A stretch of 43,907 nucleotides of DNA from Clostridia bacterium (GTDB lineage Bacteria > Bacillota > Clostridia > Oscillospirales > Acutalibacteraceae), in NCBI GenBank assembly GCA_017432485.1, contig JAFRJB010000043.1, positions 1-43,907 on the forward strand, written 5' to 3'. The position numbers were made by a program, and so were the translations under genes. The notes beneath the pieces were generated by a model. It ran no database searches and was not told the DNA's origin. It worked only from the letters and a program-made list of their open reading frames with translations. Each line of letters opens with the position of its first letter. Position 1 is the stretch's first letter. Below, piece after piece: positions 15,914 through 24,357 of this stretch.

Positions 15914-16288
15914 TTACGCTTTCCACAGCGAGTGCAGATTACAGTAGGCGTAAACCGCCTCTACCTCATCGCCATCGCAAATGGAAAAACAAACCTGCGG
16001 TGCATCGCCCGGCTGTAATGCCTTGCGCTGGTTGCCGCACTTGGTTTTCAGGGAAACCCATTCAATGTAGTGCTCCGGCAGCATGGGGTGGTCCACAGAG
16101 CCGACGCGCACCTTCACCTTGTTGCCCTCAACCTCATACACAGGTACATGCTTTTCCACGGCAGCATCCGTTGTGCCGGGGATAATCTCCTGCATGGGTT
16201 CACCGCAGCAGATAATCGGCACACCCGTGCCTTTAACAATCGCCACAATTTGCCCGCAATGCGCGCAGCGGTAAAATTTTATTTCCAT
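15914..16288 (-). CDS. dfx: Desulfoferrodoxin (superoxide reductase)
   Basis: A 124-residue protein with both desulfoferrodoxin domains. The N-terminal desulforedoxin Fe(Cys)4 site is Cys8, Cys11, Cys27 and Cys28. The catalytic Fe(His)4Cys site is His47, His67, His73, Cys116 and His119, preceded by the Glu45-Lys46 pair. It reduces superoxide to hydrogen peroxide without making oxygen, a defence typical of anaerobes. The ATG follows AGGAGGG. The gene has its own promoter. Its stop codon directly abuts the dispersed element, whose hairpins probably terminate the message. Confidence 0.95.
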   Translation of the reverse strand: MEIKFYRCAHCGQIVAIVKGTGVPIICCGEPMQEIIPGTTDAAVEKHVPVYEVEGNKVKVRVGSVDHPMLPEHYIEWVSLKTKCGNQRKALQPGDAPQVCFSICDGDEVEAVYAYCNLHSLWKA

Positions 16289-16347
16289 CTCGTTCCCTCC
16301 TTAAAAATGCGCTATAAGCGTGTAAGACTGATTTCTTTGCTACCCTC

Positions 16348-16376
16348 ATTCTACCACGAATAGAGGCAATAGTCAA
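16348..16376 (-). promoter_or_regulatory. Promoter of the desulfoferrodoxin gene
   Basis: -35 TTGACT (16371-16376) and -10 TAGAAT (16348-16353), 17-nt spacer, located between the ribokinase stop and the desulfoferrodoxin ATG. Confidence 0.75.
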
Positions 16377-16394
16377 AACAATAAACCTGGCATT

Positions 16395-17297
16395 TTATTT
16401 TAAATTGTTCATTTCTTCTCTTGTCGGGATAGAAGGGGCAGCGCCGCGCCGCGTGACACAAACGGCTGCCGCTTTGGCGGCGGTTGCCAGCGCTTCTTTG
16501 ATAGAGTCGCCACCTGCTATGCTTTGCAGGAAAAAGCCCGCAAAGGTATCCCCTGCTGCCGTGGTATCTACCGCTGTGGCAGGAAAGGCGCTTTGAAAAA
16601 TGCGCTCATTTTTATAAATATACATCGCGCCGGCAGCGCCTAAGGTCAGCACAAAGTGCGTATGCTTATAGCGGGCGCACAAAGCATCCGCCAAAGCTTC
16701 TGCTCCCATTTTGCTCTCACTTTCGGAAGCGACGAGTGCCTTTGCCTCGGTTTCGTTGAGCAGGATATAGTCCACCGCATCCAGCGGGTATGCTTTGACA
16801 CTCTCTTCCATCGGTGCCGGTGTCAAGGCAATGCACATGCCCTTTTGCTTTGCCGCTTTTATAAGATAGTCAATGTGATTCATTTCATTCTGCAGTACCA
16901 GCATATCGCCGCTTTCAAAGTGCGCAAGCGTACTGTCAATTTGCTCTTTTGTGATGCATCGATTCGCACCGCCGAAAAGCAAAATGCAGTTTTCACCGTC
17001 TGCCGTGTTTTGAATGATGGCGTGACCGGTCGCTTCGCTCTCTACAGTGCGCACATAATCCGTGTTGACACCTGCTTGCTGCAAGGCTTCTAACAAAGGC
17101 GCACCGTCGGTGCCGATGCAGCCCGCGTGATATACCTCGCCGCCGGCATGGGCAAGCGCGATAGATTGGTTTAACCCCTTACCGCCGCAAAAGGTCTTGC
17201 GCTCACTTGCCGCAAGTGTTTCCCCGGCGCGCACAAAGTGCTCCACGCGGTAGGTGTAGTCTAAATTTAACGAGCCGAAATTTAAAAAATTATGCAT
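16395..17297 (-). CDS. rbsK: Ribokinase-type PfkB sugar kinase
   Basis: A 300-residue PfkB-family kinase. The first signature is FCGGKGLNQSIA (about residues 36-47). The second is DTTAAGDTFAGFF near 243-255, where the GAGD-like Asp is the catalytic base. It would phosphorylate ribose to ribose 5-phosphate with ATP. Its start overlaps the end of the nucleoside hydrolase gene by 8 bp, so the pair is translationally coupled: the hydrolase frees ribose from nucleosides and this kinase traps it. Substrate is inferred from pairing; other PfkB sugars are possible. No terminator is seen after it. Confidence 0.85.
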   Translation of the reverse strand: MHNFLNFGSLNLDYTYRVEHFVRAGETLAASERKTFCGGKGLNQSIALAHAGGEVYHAGCIGTDGAPLLEALQQAGVNTDYVRTVESEATGHAIIQNTADGENCILLFGGANRCITKEQIDSTLAHFESGDMLVLQNEMNHIDYLIKAAKQKGMCIALTPAPMEESVKAYPLDAVDYILLNETEAKALVASESESKMGAEALADALCARYKHTHFVLTLGAAGAMYIYKNERIFQSAFPATAVDTTAAGDTFAGFFLQSIAGGDSIKEALATAAKAAAVCVTRRGAAPSIPTREEMNNLK

Positions 17298-18240
17298 TTC
17301 TTCCCTCTTTTTTATCTATTTCCATCATCAGTATGGCATCAATTTGTTCTTTGTAAAAATCATCCTCTTTGGTCTTCAGCAAATAAGCGTGACTGCCTTT
17401 TTCATCGGACACAAAGCTGTTTTTACCGCTCGCGGGGTCAACCGCCGCTTTGCCGCGCACAAGTCGGTATCCGGCTGTTTCGGCATCGCCGATAACGGCA
17501 AACAGCGCCGCCATCGGGTCCCACGAAGGTCTACCCTTGCCGCTGAAGTGCGCCGCATATGCTGTTCCTGTAAGCCCCGGCACCGCCCTACCGCCGGTGA
17601 TGACATTTTTACCAACCTCATAGCCCAGGAATATTAAGGGTACCGGGCAATGGTCGCACAGGTACGCTGCGGCTGTGCGGTTGCCTTTGTAGGCGCTGAA
17701 ATTATACTCTTTGCCGCCGGGCTTATCCCAGCAGCCGCCCATGACAATGACGGCGGCAACTTTTTCTTTGACAAGCTCTACCCCGCTCAAATCGCTTATT
17801 TCATCCGGCGAGGATTGCAGCAATTCCATCAGCAGCCCGGGAAAACCGACATCTATAATCACCGCTTTTTCGGAAAGCGCGGCAAGTTCTCTGCGATAGA
17901 GTTTATACGCCTCGGGGCAGTCGGCATTCGTTAAGCCGCTTTGGCAAAATGCAGCAAGCTTTTTTTGGTACAGGCACAAAATCCCCTTGCGCCGGGCACT
18001 TGAAACTAAACCGATGGGAATCTCACCCAAGCCGTATTGCGCGCACACCGCCTGTAAAGACGGTGCGGAGTACTGCATCACACTATTAATGCCGACAGCT
18101 TTTATATCCACCAAATCAAAGCACTGCGCCTTGAGCAGAATATCGAGCGCGGCAACATCGTCGCAGTCGCTCCACCAATCTGTACCGAAAAAAACGGGAA
18201 GCGGCTTTTCTCTTTTTTGTTTTAATTGCTTAAACAGCAT
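17290..18240 (-). CDS. Nucleoside hydrolase family protein (divergent)
   Basis: A 316-residue protein similar to inosine-uridine nucleoside hydrolases. The N-terminal calcium-site region reads FFGTDWWSDCDDVAALDILL (residues 18-37), keeping the Asp-Asp pair but with an unusual insertion compared with DTDPGIDD. AAVIVMGG and the later SWDPMAAL (Asp ligand) are family features. It should split ribonucleosides or a related N-glycoside. The ATG at 18240 is preceded by AGGAG; a TTG-started longer frame to 18282 is rejected. It follows the HAD phosphatase gene after 20 nt and overlaps ribokinase, suggesting one operon. Confidence 0.75.
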   Translation of the reverse strand: MLFKQLKQKREKPLPVFFGTDWWSDCDDVAALDILLKAQCFDLVDIKAVGINSVMQYSAPSLQAVCAQYGLGEIPIGLVSSARRKGILCLYQKKLAAFCQSGLTNADCPEAYKLYRRELAALSEKAVIIDVGFPGLLMELLQSSPDEISDLSGVELVKEKVAAVIVMGGCWDKPGGKEYNFSAYKGNRTAAAYLCDHCPVPLIFLGYEVGKNVITGGRAVPGLTGTAYAAHFSGKGRPSWDPMAALFAVIGDAETAGYRLVRGKAAVDPASGKNSFVSDEKGSHAYLLKTKEDDFYKEQIDAILMMEIDKKEGRNA

Positions 18241-18260
18241 ATTGCTCTCCTGCAGGTGGA

Positions 18261-18890
18261 CTATTCCAAGTGAATATTCCAACCCGTATCAATCATTTTT
18301 CTGACTTCTTCGACTGTTTCTTTATCCAGCGGCGGCCAGTCGGTCACGGTGCTCGCGTAATCTGTCACCAAATAGGCTTTTTCCGCACAAAGTGCCAGCG
18401 GTGTATCGGAAAGGGAGTCGGAGTAAAAGTTATCTATTTTCGGGAAACCCTGATCATAAATATACCGCGCTTTTTCTTTGGCGTACATCAGGTTGTGCAC
18501 AAAAACGCCGCTCTCGCGGTCATACTCCGATGCCACGAAGTTAACCCCGAGGCGCTTGGCGATGGGCGCAATAATGCAGGCGGGTGAAGCGCTGATAATC
18601 AGGTCATCCGCCCTTTTCTGCGCCAAATACCACGCGGATATCTTGCTCTCGTTTTTATCCCAATAACGCTCAATCTGCACATCAAAGTCATCCACCTTGG
18701 TCAAAAAACTAAACAGCCTGCGCAGGAATTTATGGTTCGGAATGACTCCCCTTTTATAGAGAATATATGCTTTGAGAACCTTAAAAGAATAGGTAAAGTA
18801 CAAACTCGGGTGGCGGTTCATACACCAAAAGGCAAAATCCACCGTGCTGTTTTTACAATAAATTGTGCCGTCAAAATCATATACATTCAT
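18261..18890 (-). CDS. HAD-superfamily phosphatase, paralogue 1
   Basis: A 209-residue HAD-IB-like phosphatase. Motif I is YDFDGTIY (residues 4-11, nucleophile Asp5), motif II is IISASP (Ser near residue 100), and motif III/IV is SDSLSDTPLAL. The overall form resembles phosphoserine phosphatase-like hydrolases. It is nearly colinear with a second copy at 24358-24987, and the two bracket the STAS-NRPS-esterase genes. AGGTGA lies seven bases before the ATG. It precedes nucleoside hydrolase and ribokinase by short gaps, so it might dephosphorylate a nucleotide or sugar phosphate, or serve the NRPS group. Substrate unknown. Confidence 0.8.
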   Translation of the reverse strand: MNVYDFDGTIYCKNSTVDFAFWCMNRHPSLYFTYSFKVLKAYILYKRGVIPNHKFLRRLFSFLTKVDDFDVQIERYWDKNESKISAWYLAQKRADDLIISASPACIIAPIAKRLGVNFVASEYDRESGVFVHNLMYAKEKARYIYDQGFPKIDNFYSDSLSDTPLALCAEKAYLVTDYASTVTDWPPLDKETVEEVRKMIDTGWNIHLE

Positions 18891-18897
18891 CCGCTTT

Positions 18898-19128
18898 TCA
18901 CCTGCGCTTTGCTTGATATACTCTTATTAAACCACTTTTACAAGGATTTTTCAAATGCTCTTTGATATTAAAAAAGCCCACCGACGCTCGGTGGGCAATA
19001 TCTATCAATTTTAAATAGTCATTCTTTTTGAGCACATGCGGCTTCGGCTGCGCTTTGACACAAGGCAAATACCAGCAAAGAGATACCCCTACCGCAATCG
19101 GTATGCAAATAAGTATTAACAGTCCCAT
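18898..19128 (-). CDS. Small membrane protein, C-terminus doubtful (possible frameshift)
   Basis: An open frame of 76 codons whose first 20 residues form one transmembrane helix (LLILICIPIAVGVSLCWYL), followed by a basic tail. GAGG lies eight bases before the ATG and a promoter lies upstream, so translation initiation looks real. An intrinsic terminator (18969-18993) falls inside the frame and encodes AHRASVGFF, which is unlikely as true protein. Losing one A in the AAAAA run (complement of 19024-19028) would end the protein at TAA 19011-19013, just before the terminator, giving about 40 residues. I do not recognise the protein. Confidence 0.45.
   Translation of the reverse strand: MGLLILICIPIAVGVSLCWYLPCVKAQPKPHVLKKNDYLKLIDIAHRASVGFFNIKEHLKNPCKSGLIRVYQAKRR
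18969..18993 (-). terminator. Intrinsic terminator inside or after the small membrane protein gene
   Basis: GC-rich perfect stem GCCCACCGA / TCGGTGGGC followed by TTTTTT on the minus strand. It should end the transcript of the small gene and separate it from the HAD phosphatase operon. Confidence 0.85.
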
Positions 19129-19189
19129 TATCTGTTCCTCTGCTTTTTAAAACAAACATAATAGATATGCCGGTTCGTTTTATTTGTTT

Positions 19190-19219
19190 ATTATAACATA
19201 CTCCCTATCACAGTTACAA
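19190..19219 (-). promoter_or_regulatory. Promoter of the small membrane protein gene
   Basis: -10 TATAAT (19190-19195) and a weak -35 TTGTAA (19214-19219) with 18-nt spacing, about 60 nt before the ATG. Confidence 0.55.
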
Positions 19220-19231
19220 CCCGTATTGCAA

Positions 19232-19259
19232 AAAAGGTCGGTTTAAACCGACCTTTTTA
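19232..19259 (-). terminator. Terminator after the carboxylesterase gene
   Basis: Palindrome AAAAAGGTCGGTTT / AAACCGACCTTTTT just after the stop at 19276, with A- and T-runs on both sides. It ends the STAS-NRPS-esterase transcript. Confidence 0.88.
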
Positions 19260-19275
19260 TATACTCATTTGTTTG

Positions 19276-20958
19276 CTATTTCTTGGTTTCTTTCCATAAC
19301 AGCACCCCTGCCGCAGCAACGCAAGCGGCGCTTCCCGCCGCGATAGCGAGCATTTTGCGCACAAAGGGAACGTTATAATCCATTGTCGCATAAGAAGGAT
19401 TAATCTTGTAGCGCAATATAGGGCTGAGCAATTTGCGCTGTACTTTAAGCGGATCGCTTTCTATGTGAGGTGACAGGCTGATGATTGCGGTCAATCTCTG
19501 CTTTTCATCATATGCCGGCCAAACAAATCCGGGTATGGAAGGGTCTCCCGTGCGCGCAAAGTTTGCCCACATTTCACCGACCTGCTTTGTCAGTTTAGGG
19601 TCTGCGGGTTTGCCGATAAAAATGGTTTCTTCCGGATTTTGGAACACATAGGAAAGCTCTACCGCATGGCATGCGCCGCGAAAGCGCACGCAGGACGGCT
19701 GTGTCCAATAATACATATAGGCTTTGCCGCCGTTTCTTGTGTGCCCTTCCGCCTGCCTGATTGCAGGTAAGCGGAACTTGATTTCATTAAAGAACTCTGA
19801 CAAGCGCCAAATTTCATGACCCTTAAAAAGGGACATGAATTTCTTAACACGCTTTCTGTCTGAAGGGCTGAGCAAGCGTATATCGTTCTCATATTTAATC
19901 GGAACACCGAAGCGGTACGGGATAATGCCGCCGAGCTCGCCAATCCAATAGTTGCTCTCGTTTGCATTGGTACCGATGAGCATATCGATGCCGACAGTCG
20001 TGCCATCCATATATGAAGTGTAAGGGTCGATAGGAATCAACTTGCCATCGCGCTGCGGAAAGTTATTGTACTGATTGAGCTCTTCATTGATTTCTTTGAG
20101 CTCATCCTCCGAGAGCGCCATCAGTTCATCCATATTCCGTGCGCCGGATTCCTTGAGCAGTCGTTCGGTGAAATCCGCACATTCTTCCTTGGAAAAGGTC
20201 AGCGCGACCGAGCCGCTCTCGGCAATCACGCGCCGGAACAGTCCCTTCGCCTCACGAATAATCGGCAACAGCGATACACTGCCGCCGCCTGCGGATTCGC
20301 CAAAAATCGTGATATTATCCGCATCACCCGCAAAGCCGCCTATATTTTGTTTTACCCATCGGAGCGCTTCGATTTGGTCGAGGATGCCGAGATTCGGCGC
20401 ATCGGGAAAGTTCTCACCGCCCGCAACCGCCGAAAAATCGACAAAGCCCATCATACCCGTGCGATAGCCAACGGTGACCAAAATAATATCGGGATGCGCA
20501 CAAACGAAGTTCTTCCCGTCATACAGCGGGTCGGCGGTACCGCCCCAGCCGTAGGAGCCGCCGTGGAAAAATACCATGACCGGCTTTTTGCTGTCGGCAC
20601 AGGTACGGTTGCACCAGATATTCAGATACAGGCAGTCCTCTCCCTGAGGATAATAGGAAGCCTGTTCGGTTTTCCACTCGCTTTGGATGGGCGTTTTACC
20701 GTTATAATACGCCTCATACACACCGTCATCCGGCTGTACCGGCAAAGGGCGCTTCCATCTGCGCTCGCCTACAGGAGGCTGCGCAAAAGGGATGCCAAGG
20801 AAGATGCTGACATCTCCCTCGGCTTTGGCTACAAATGTTCCGTTGATACATTTGACCGCAAGCGCCGGGTCAACATCACCCGACAAGCGCTTGTTTTCAC
20901 CGTATCGCGCCGCCATCATGTCTTTTATATTGCGTTTTTGTTCGCTTTTTAACATCAT
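19276..20958 (-). CDS. Type B carboxylesterase with C-terminal membrane segment
   Basis: A 560-residue alpha/beta hydrolase of the type B carboxylesterase family. The oxyanion segment FFHGGSYGWGG and nucleophile elbow GESAGGGS are both clear, and ACHAVELSYVF holds the catalytic histidine. The last about 30 residues are a hydrophobic helix (MLAIAAGSAACVAAAGVLLW) plus Lys-rich tail, so the enzyme is probably tail-anchored in the membrane, with the catalytic domain in the cytosol if that reading is right. Its ATGATG overlaps the NRPS stop, indicating translational coupling. It may release, hydrolyse or transfer the NRPS product, replacing the missing thioesterase domain. This role is inference. 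Confidence 0.85.
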   Translation of the reverse strand: MMLKSEQKRNIKDMMAARYGENKRLSGDVDPALAVKCINGTFVAKAEGDVSIFLGIPFAQPPVGERRWKRPLPVQPDDGVYEAYYNGKTPIQSEWKTEQASYYPQGEDCLYLNIWCNRTCADSKKPVMVFFHGGSYGWGGTADPLYDGKNFVCAHPDIILVTVGYRTGMMGFVDFSAVAGGENFPDAPNLGILDQIEALRWVKQNIGGFAGDADNITIFGESAGGGSVSLLPIIREAKGLFRRVIAESGSVALTFSKEECADFTERLLKESGARNMDELMALSEDELKEINEELNQYNNFPQRDGKLIPIDPYTSYMDGTTVGIDMLIGTNANESNYWIGELGGIIPYRFGVPIKYENDIRLLSPSDRKRVKKFMSLFKGHEIWRLSEFFNEIKFRLPAIRQAEGHTRNGGKAYMYYWTQPSCVRFRGACHAVELSYVFQNPEETIFIGKPADPKLTKQVGEMWANFARTGDPSIPGFVWPAYDEKQRLTAIISLSPHIESDPLKVQRKLLSPILRYKINPSYATMDYNVPFVRKMLAIAAGSAACVAAAGVLLWKETKK

Positions 20959-23945
20959 TATTGTTTCTTTCTGAAAATGCTCGCAAAGATGGTGAAGAAG
21001 TTTTGCTTATCGGCAATCTTATCCTTAATTTCTCCGATAGTAACATCTGCCTGAGAATTATGGGTTACCAAGGTTTGTGCAATCTTCACGTAAATATCCT
21101 TAAACTTCTCAATGCTCGCTTCTTCATAGCGGCTCGCGGCGAAGTCAATCATCAGCTCGAGACCTTCGGAACCGTCAAGAACCTCAATGTCCAAAATAGT
21201 CTGAGAAGCCGCCTGATTTTGGCGCACATCGATACTCTTAATATTAAAACTCTCAAGACCGCCCATATCGCGGATATCCTGCTGGTAGAGCAGGTACGCT
21301 GCCTCATCGCCGACACCGCCGTTGAGTTCAACATACGGATAACAGCTGTGCTCGATGCCCTTCTGCACCTGCTCATGCACATCGGCAAAAACATTGCGCA
21401 GCGTGTCGCTGTCATTAAAGCGGATACCGACCGGTAAATCGCGGAACATCAAACCGACAGAGCTGAGCATCTTTGTATCTTCACGGCCGTTATAAATCCA
21501 CGACAGCTTGATATCGGGCGCCTCATTGTAGACCGAGATTGCCAGCGCCGCTACGGTAATGAAGAATTCGTTGCGGCTAATCTTGTAAGCGCGCTCGACT
21601 GCCTTCAACTGAGGCTGCTCGATGCCGAGGTCGCCGAAGAGTTCGCCCATTTCATTGTCGCGAGACTCGTGGTCGGTCTTGGGGTAGCAGGACCACTCGA
21701 TATTGTCGTATCTGTCTTCAAAGTACTTTTTGCTCACTTCATAGAACTCGGTATTGACCGCTTCTTCACGGCGGCGGAGCATCAGGTAATAGTAGTCTTT
21801 TTCCATCTGCGTTTCCATATACGCATTACCGACATCGCCGAGGAATACATTCAAAGAAGTACCGTCAAAGAGAGAGTGGTGCACATCGAAGAAAACATAG
21901 CCTGCTTTTTCGGTCTCGAATACACGGCAGCGGAACAATTTGCCGCCGACAATCTTGAAGGGATAGACCAGCGTATCCTTAACAAACTTCATCTCAAACT
22001 CGGAGAGTTTTTCGACATGGATATCCGGCAGGTTTTCGGGTGTATATTTCTGCACGAGCTCACCGTCTTCATTCCACGAGAAGGTGGTCAGCAGGGCGGG
22101 ATGGTTTGCAATCGCTTTCTTCAAAGCCTCCGCCATTTTATCCATTTCAAACATTTCGGTGTCAACCTGCATCATCGAGAAGAGGTTGTACATCGTGGAG
22201 TTTGGCGTATAGAGCTGATAGTCAACCATGTAGAGCTGCTCGGTTGTCAGCGGATGCGGTACTTTGAGGGACTCGTCATTCTTTTCATCCGGGCTGATAC
22301 CGTCGTCTTCTTCAAGTGCCTTCGCGTAGAGCTCGGCAATCTTAGCAGGGGTTCTGCCGCGGAATATCTCGGAAGCATTCAAGCCGGGCAGTTCGGCTGC
22401 GGTAACAAGCTCAATGGAGCCCAGAGAGTCGCCGCCCATCTCATAGAAATCGTCATTGATGCCGACCTGAGAGAGCTTGAGAACCTTTTCCATTGCGTGG
22501 CAAATCTTTTCTTCCACCTCGTTGGTCGGCGCAACATAATCACTCTTAAAGTCACTCGCATCCGGTTTGGGCAGTGCTTTTCTGTCGAGCTTGCCGTTTG
22601 CCTTGAGCGGAACTTTATCAATCTTGATATAGTAAGCGGGAATCATATAGTAAGGCAGGCGCTTCATCAGCTCTTCATGCATCTGCTCGTTGTCAACTTC
22701 GACATCGTCGGTATAGTAGGCACACAGGTAGCTTTTGCCCTCGTCTTCAAAGCCGCGCGCAGCCGCCCAGCTGATACCGAGAACCTGCTTGACCGCCGCC
22801 TCAATCTCGGCGGGCTCGATACGGTTGCCGTTGATTTTAATCATATCGCCGCTGCGGCCGAGTAAAACGTAATTGCCGTTTTCATCTTTCTTGGCAAGGT
22901 CACTGGTATGATAAATGCCGTCAACAAATGCTTTTTCGGTCTCTTCGGGCAGGTTGATGTAGCCGCGCACATAGGGGTTTCTGAAGCACAACTCGCCGGT
23001 CTCGCCATCGGCAACCTCGTTGCCGTCTTCACCGATAAGATGGATTTCCGTTTCCACCTCAGGCTTACCGATGGGGCAAGTCTCATAAGCGCGGTCAATT
23101 TGAAATACGCCGACAGCAAAGCCGCTTTCGCTCGCTGCATAGATATTGATGAGATCGACATTTTTATTGTACAAATTGTTGGCAGGTTCACTGCCCACAA
23201 AGAGCATTCTCAAGAAGGGACCTGTATTGTCGCCCAGCTTGCGAACATAAGAAGGTGTCAGGAAAGTAATCGTGATGCGCTTGGTAAGGAAGAACTTTGC
23301 AAGCGCGCCGGTGTTTTTGATGGTGGCATAGGAGACCACAAAAGTCTTGCCGCCGGGGATGCTCAGTGCCTTCAAAATGACGATGATGGAAGCGACAAAA
23401 TTAAGCGGTGCGAGCAGCGCAAGGCGGTCGGAGCTGTCAAACGGTGTTTCGCCGTTGACCTTGATGGATTCGATTGCGCGCTCCAGGTTGCCGTATTCAT
23501 GCAACACACCCTTCGGGTTTCCTGTGGTACCGGAAGTATAAATTGCATAAGCAGCATCGTGCGCATCAGGTGTTTCAAAGCCGGAGAGCGGCTCGATGCG
23601 CATAATCTCATCCCAATTCTCGGCACTGATTTCCAGCTTGCAGCCGCAGTCCGAGCGGATATAGTTGATGCGCTCGGGCGCATAGGTATCCTCTACAAGT
23701 GCCCATGCAGCGCCGGCTTTCCAAACACCGATCATCGTAATAATCGGCATCACGCCGCGCGGCAAATCGATGAGCACAAAGTCTTCGCGGCCAATGCCGT
23801 TTTGCTTAAGGTAAGCATATACGCGGCCGCTCATATCATCTAACTGCGCGTAGGTAATGCCCTTGGAATGGGTTTCGTCAAACAGAATGGCTGCGCCGGG
23901 ATTTTCGGCGGTGTATTGCTGTAAAAGTTCAATAATTGTTTTCAT
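20958..23945 (-). CDS. Single-module nonribosomal peptide synthetase, A-PCP-C
   Basis: A 995-residue protein with domains in the order adenylation (about 1-460), carrier (about 470-545) and condensation (about 565-970). The A3 core is YTSGTTGNPKG (136-146) and the A10 lysine lies in NGKLDRKALP (450-459). The carrier attachment site is Ser507 in MGGDS. The condensation motif HHSLFDG holds His690 and Asp694. The usual A4 aspartate that binds an alpha-amino group is Val184 (NFVAS), so the substrate may not be an alpha-amino acid. No thioesterase or reductase domain is present, so release may depend on the condensation domain or the coupled esterase. AGAGG precedes the ATG. Confidence 0.9.
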   Translation of the reverse strand: MKTIIELLQQYTAENPGAAILFDETHSKGITYAQLDDMSGRVYAYLKQNGIGREDFVLIDLPRGVMPIITMIGVWKAGAAWALVEDTYAPERINYIRSDCGCKLEISAENWDEIMRIEPLSGFETPDAHDAAYAIYTSGTTGNPKGVLHEYGNLERAIESIKVNGETPFDSSDRLALLAPLNFVASIIVILKALSIPGGKTFVVSYATIKNTGALAKFFLTKRITITFLTPSYVRKLGDNTGPFLRMLFVGSEPANNLYNKNVDLINIYAASESGFAVGVFQIDRAYETCPIGKPEVETEIHLIGEDGNEVADGETGELCFRNPYVRGYINLPEETEKAFVDGIYHTSDLAKKDENGNYVLLGRSGDMIKINGNRIEPAEIEAAVKQVLGISWAAARGFEDEGKSYLCAYYTDDVEVDNEQMHEELMKRLPYYMIPAYYIKIDKVPLKANGKLDRKALPKPDASDFKSDYVAPTNEVEEKICHAMEKVLKLSQVGINDDFYEMGGDSLGSIELVTAAELPGLNASEIFRGRTPAKIAELYAKALEEDDGISPDEKNDESLKVPHPLTTEQLYMVDYQLYTPNSTMYNLFSMMQVDTEMFEMDKMAEALKKAIANHPALLTTFSWNEDGELVQKYTPENLPDIHVEKLSEFEMKFVKDTLVYPFKIVGGKLFRCRVFETEKAGYVFFDVHHSLFDGTSLNVFLGDVGNAYMETQMEKDYYYLMLRRREEAVNTEFYEVSKKYFEDRYDNIEWSCYPKTDHESRDNEMGELFGDLGIEQPQLKAVERAYKISRNEFFITVAALAISVYNEAPDIKLSWIYNGREDTKMLSSVGLMFRDLPVGIRFNDSDTLRNVFADVHEQVQKGIEHSCYPYVELNGGVGDEAAYLLYQQDIRDMGGLESFNIKSIDVRQNQAASQTILDIEVLDGSEGLELMIDFAASRYEEASIEKFKDIYVKIAQTLVTHNSQADVTIGEIKDKIADKQNFFTIFASIFRKKQ

Positions 23946-23957
23946 AGTTGCAACCTC

Positions 23958-24257
23958 TTATTCTATCGTCAGGATGTCCGAAAAACCGGTAACATCAAAA
24001 ATTTCCATAACAGTTTCGTTTACATTCAAAATTGTCATCTTGCCCTGATTGTTCATCTGCTTTTGTGCAGCGAGCAGTACTCTCAGGCCTGCAGAAGAAA
24101 TGTAGTCAAGGTCCTTCATATCCAAGGTAATCTCCGTGACATCATTAATGGATGACATGACTGCCTGCTCCAGCTGGGGTGCGGTGACAGAGTCAACTCT
24201 ACCCGAAAGGGCAAAAGACGCTTTCTCGCCTTCGATGGTTTTTTTGATTTCTAACAT
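23958..24257 (-). CDS. STAS-domain protein (anti-sigma factor antagonist type)
   Basis: A 99-residue single STAS domain. The phosphorylatable serine loop is DLDYISSAGLRVLL (about residues 49-62), as in SpoIIAA/RsbV proteins regulated by anti-sigma kinases. The strong AAGGAG precedes the ATG, and the stop lies only 12 nt before the NRPS start, so the two are co-transcribed. No partner kinase or PP2C phosphatase is in the window. It may link NRPS product formation to partner-switching signalling, or act as a scaffold. This is inference. Confidence 0.88.
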   Translation of the reverse strand: MLEIKKTIEGEKASFALSGRVDSVTAPQLEQAVMSSINDVTEITLDMKDLDYISSAGLRVLLAAQKQMNNQGKMTILNVNETVMEIFDVTGFSDILTIE

Positions 24258-24357
24258 GTTTCGATCTCCTTTTTAATGTATTTGCTCTATTTGTATTGAA
24301 CAAAAGGCTGTTCAATTTTTTTGTTTTAAAATGTTGCTCTCTGAGAGCATTTTTACC

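Noticed and set aside
21669..22865. Long plus-strand open frame of about 400 codons
   Set aside because: It lies antisense to the NRPS gene, whose motifs are unmistakable. The plus-strand protein has no recognisable features.
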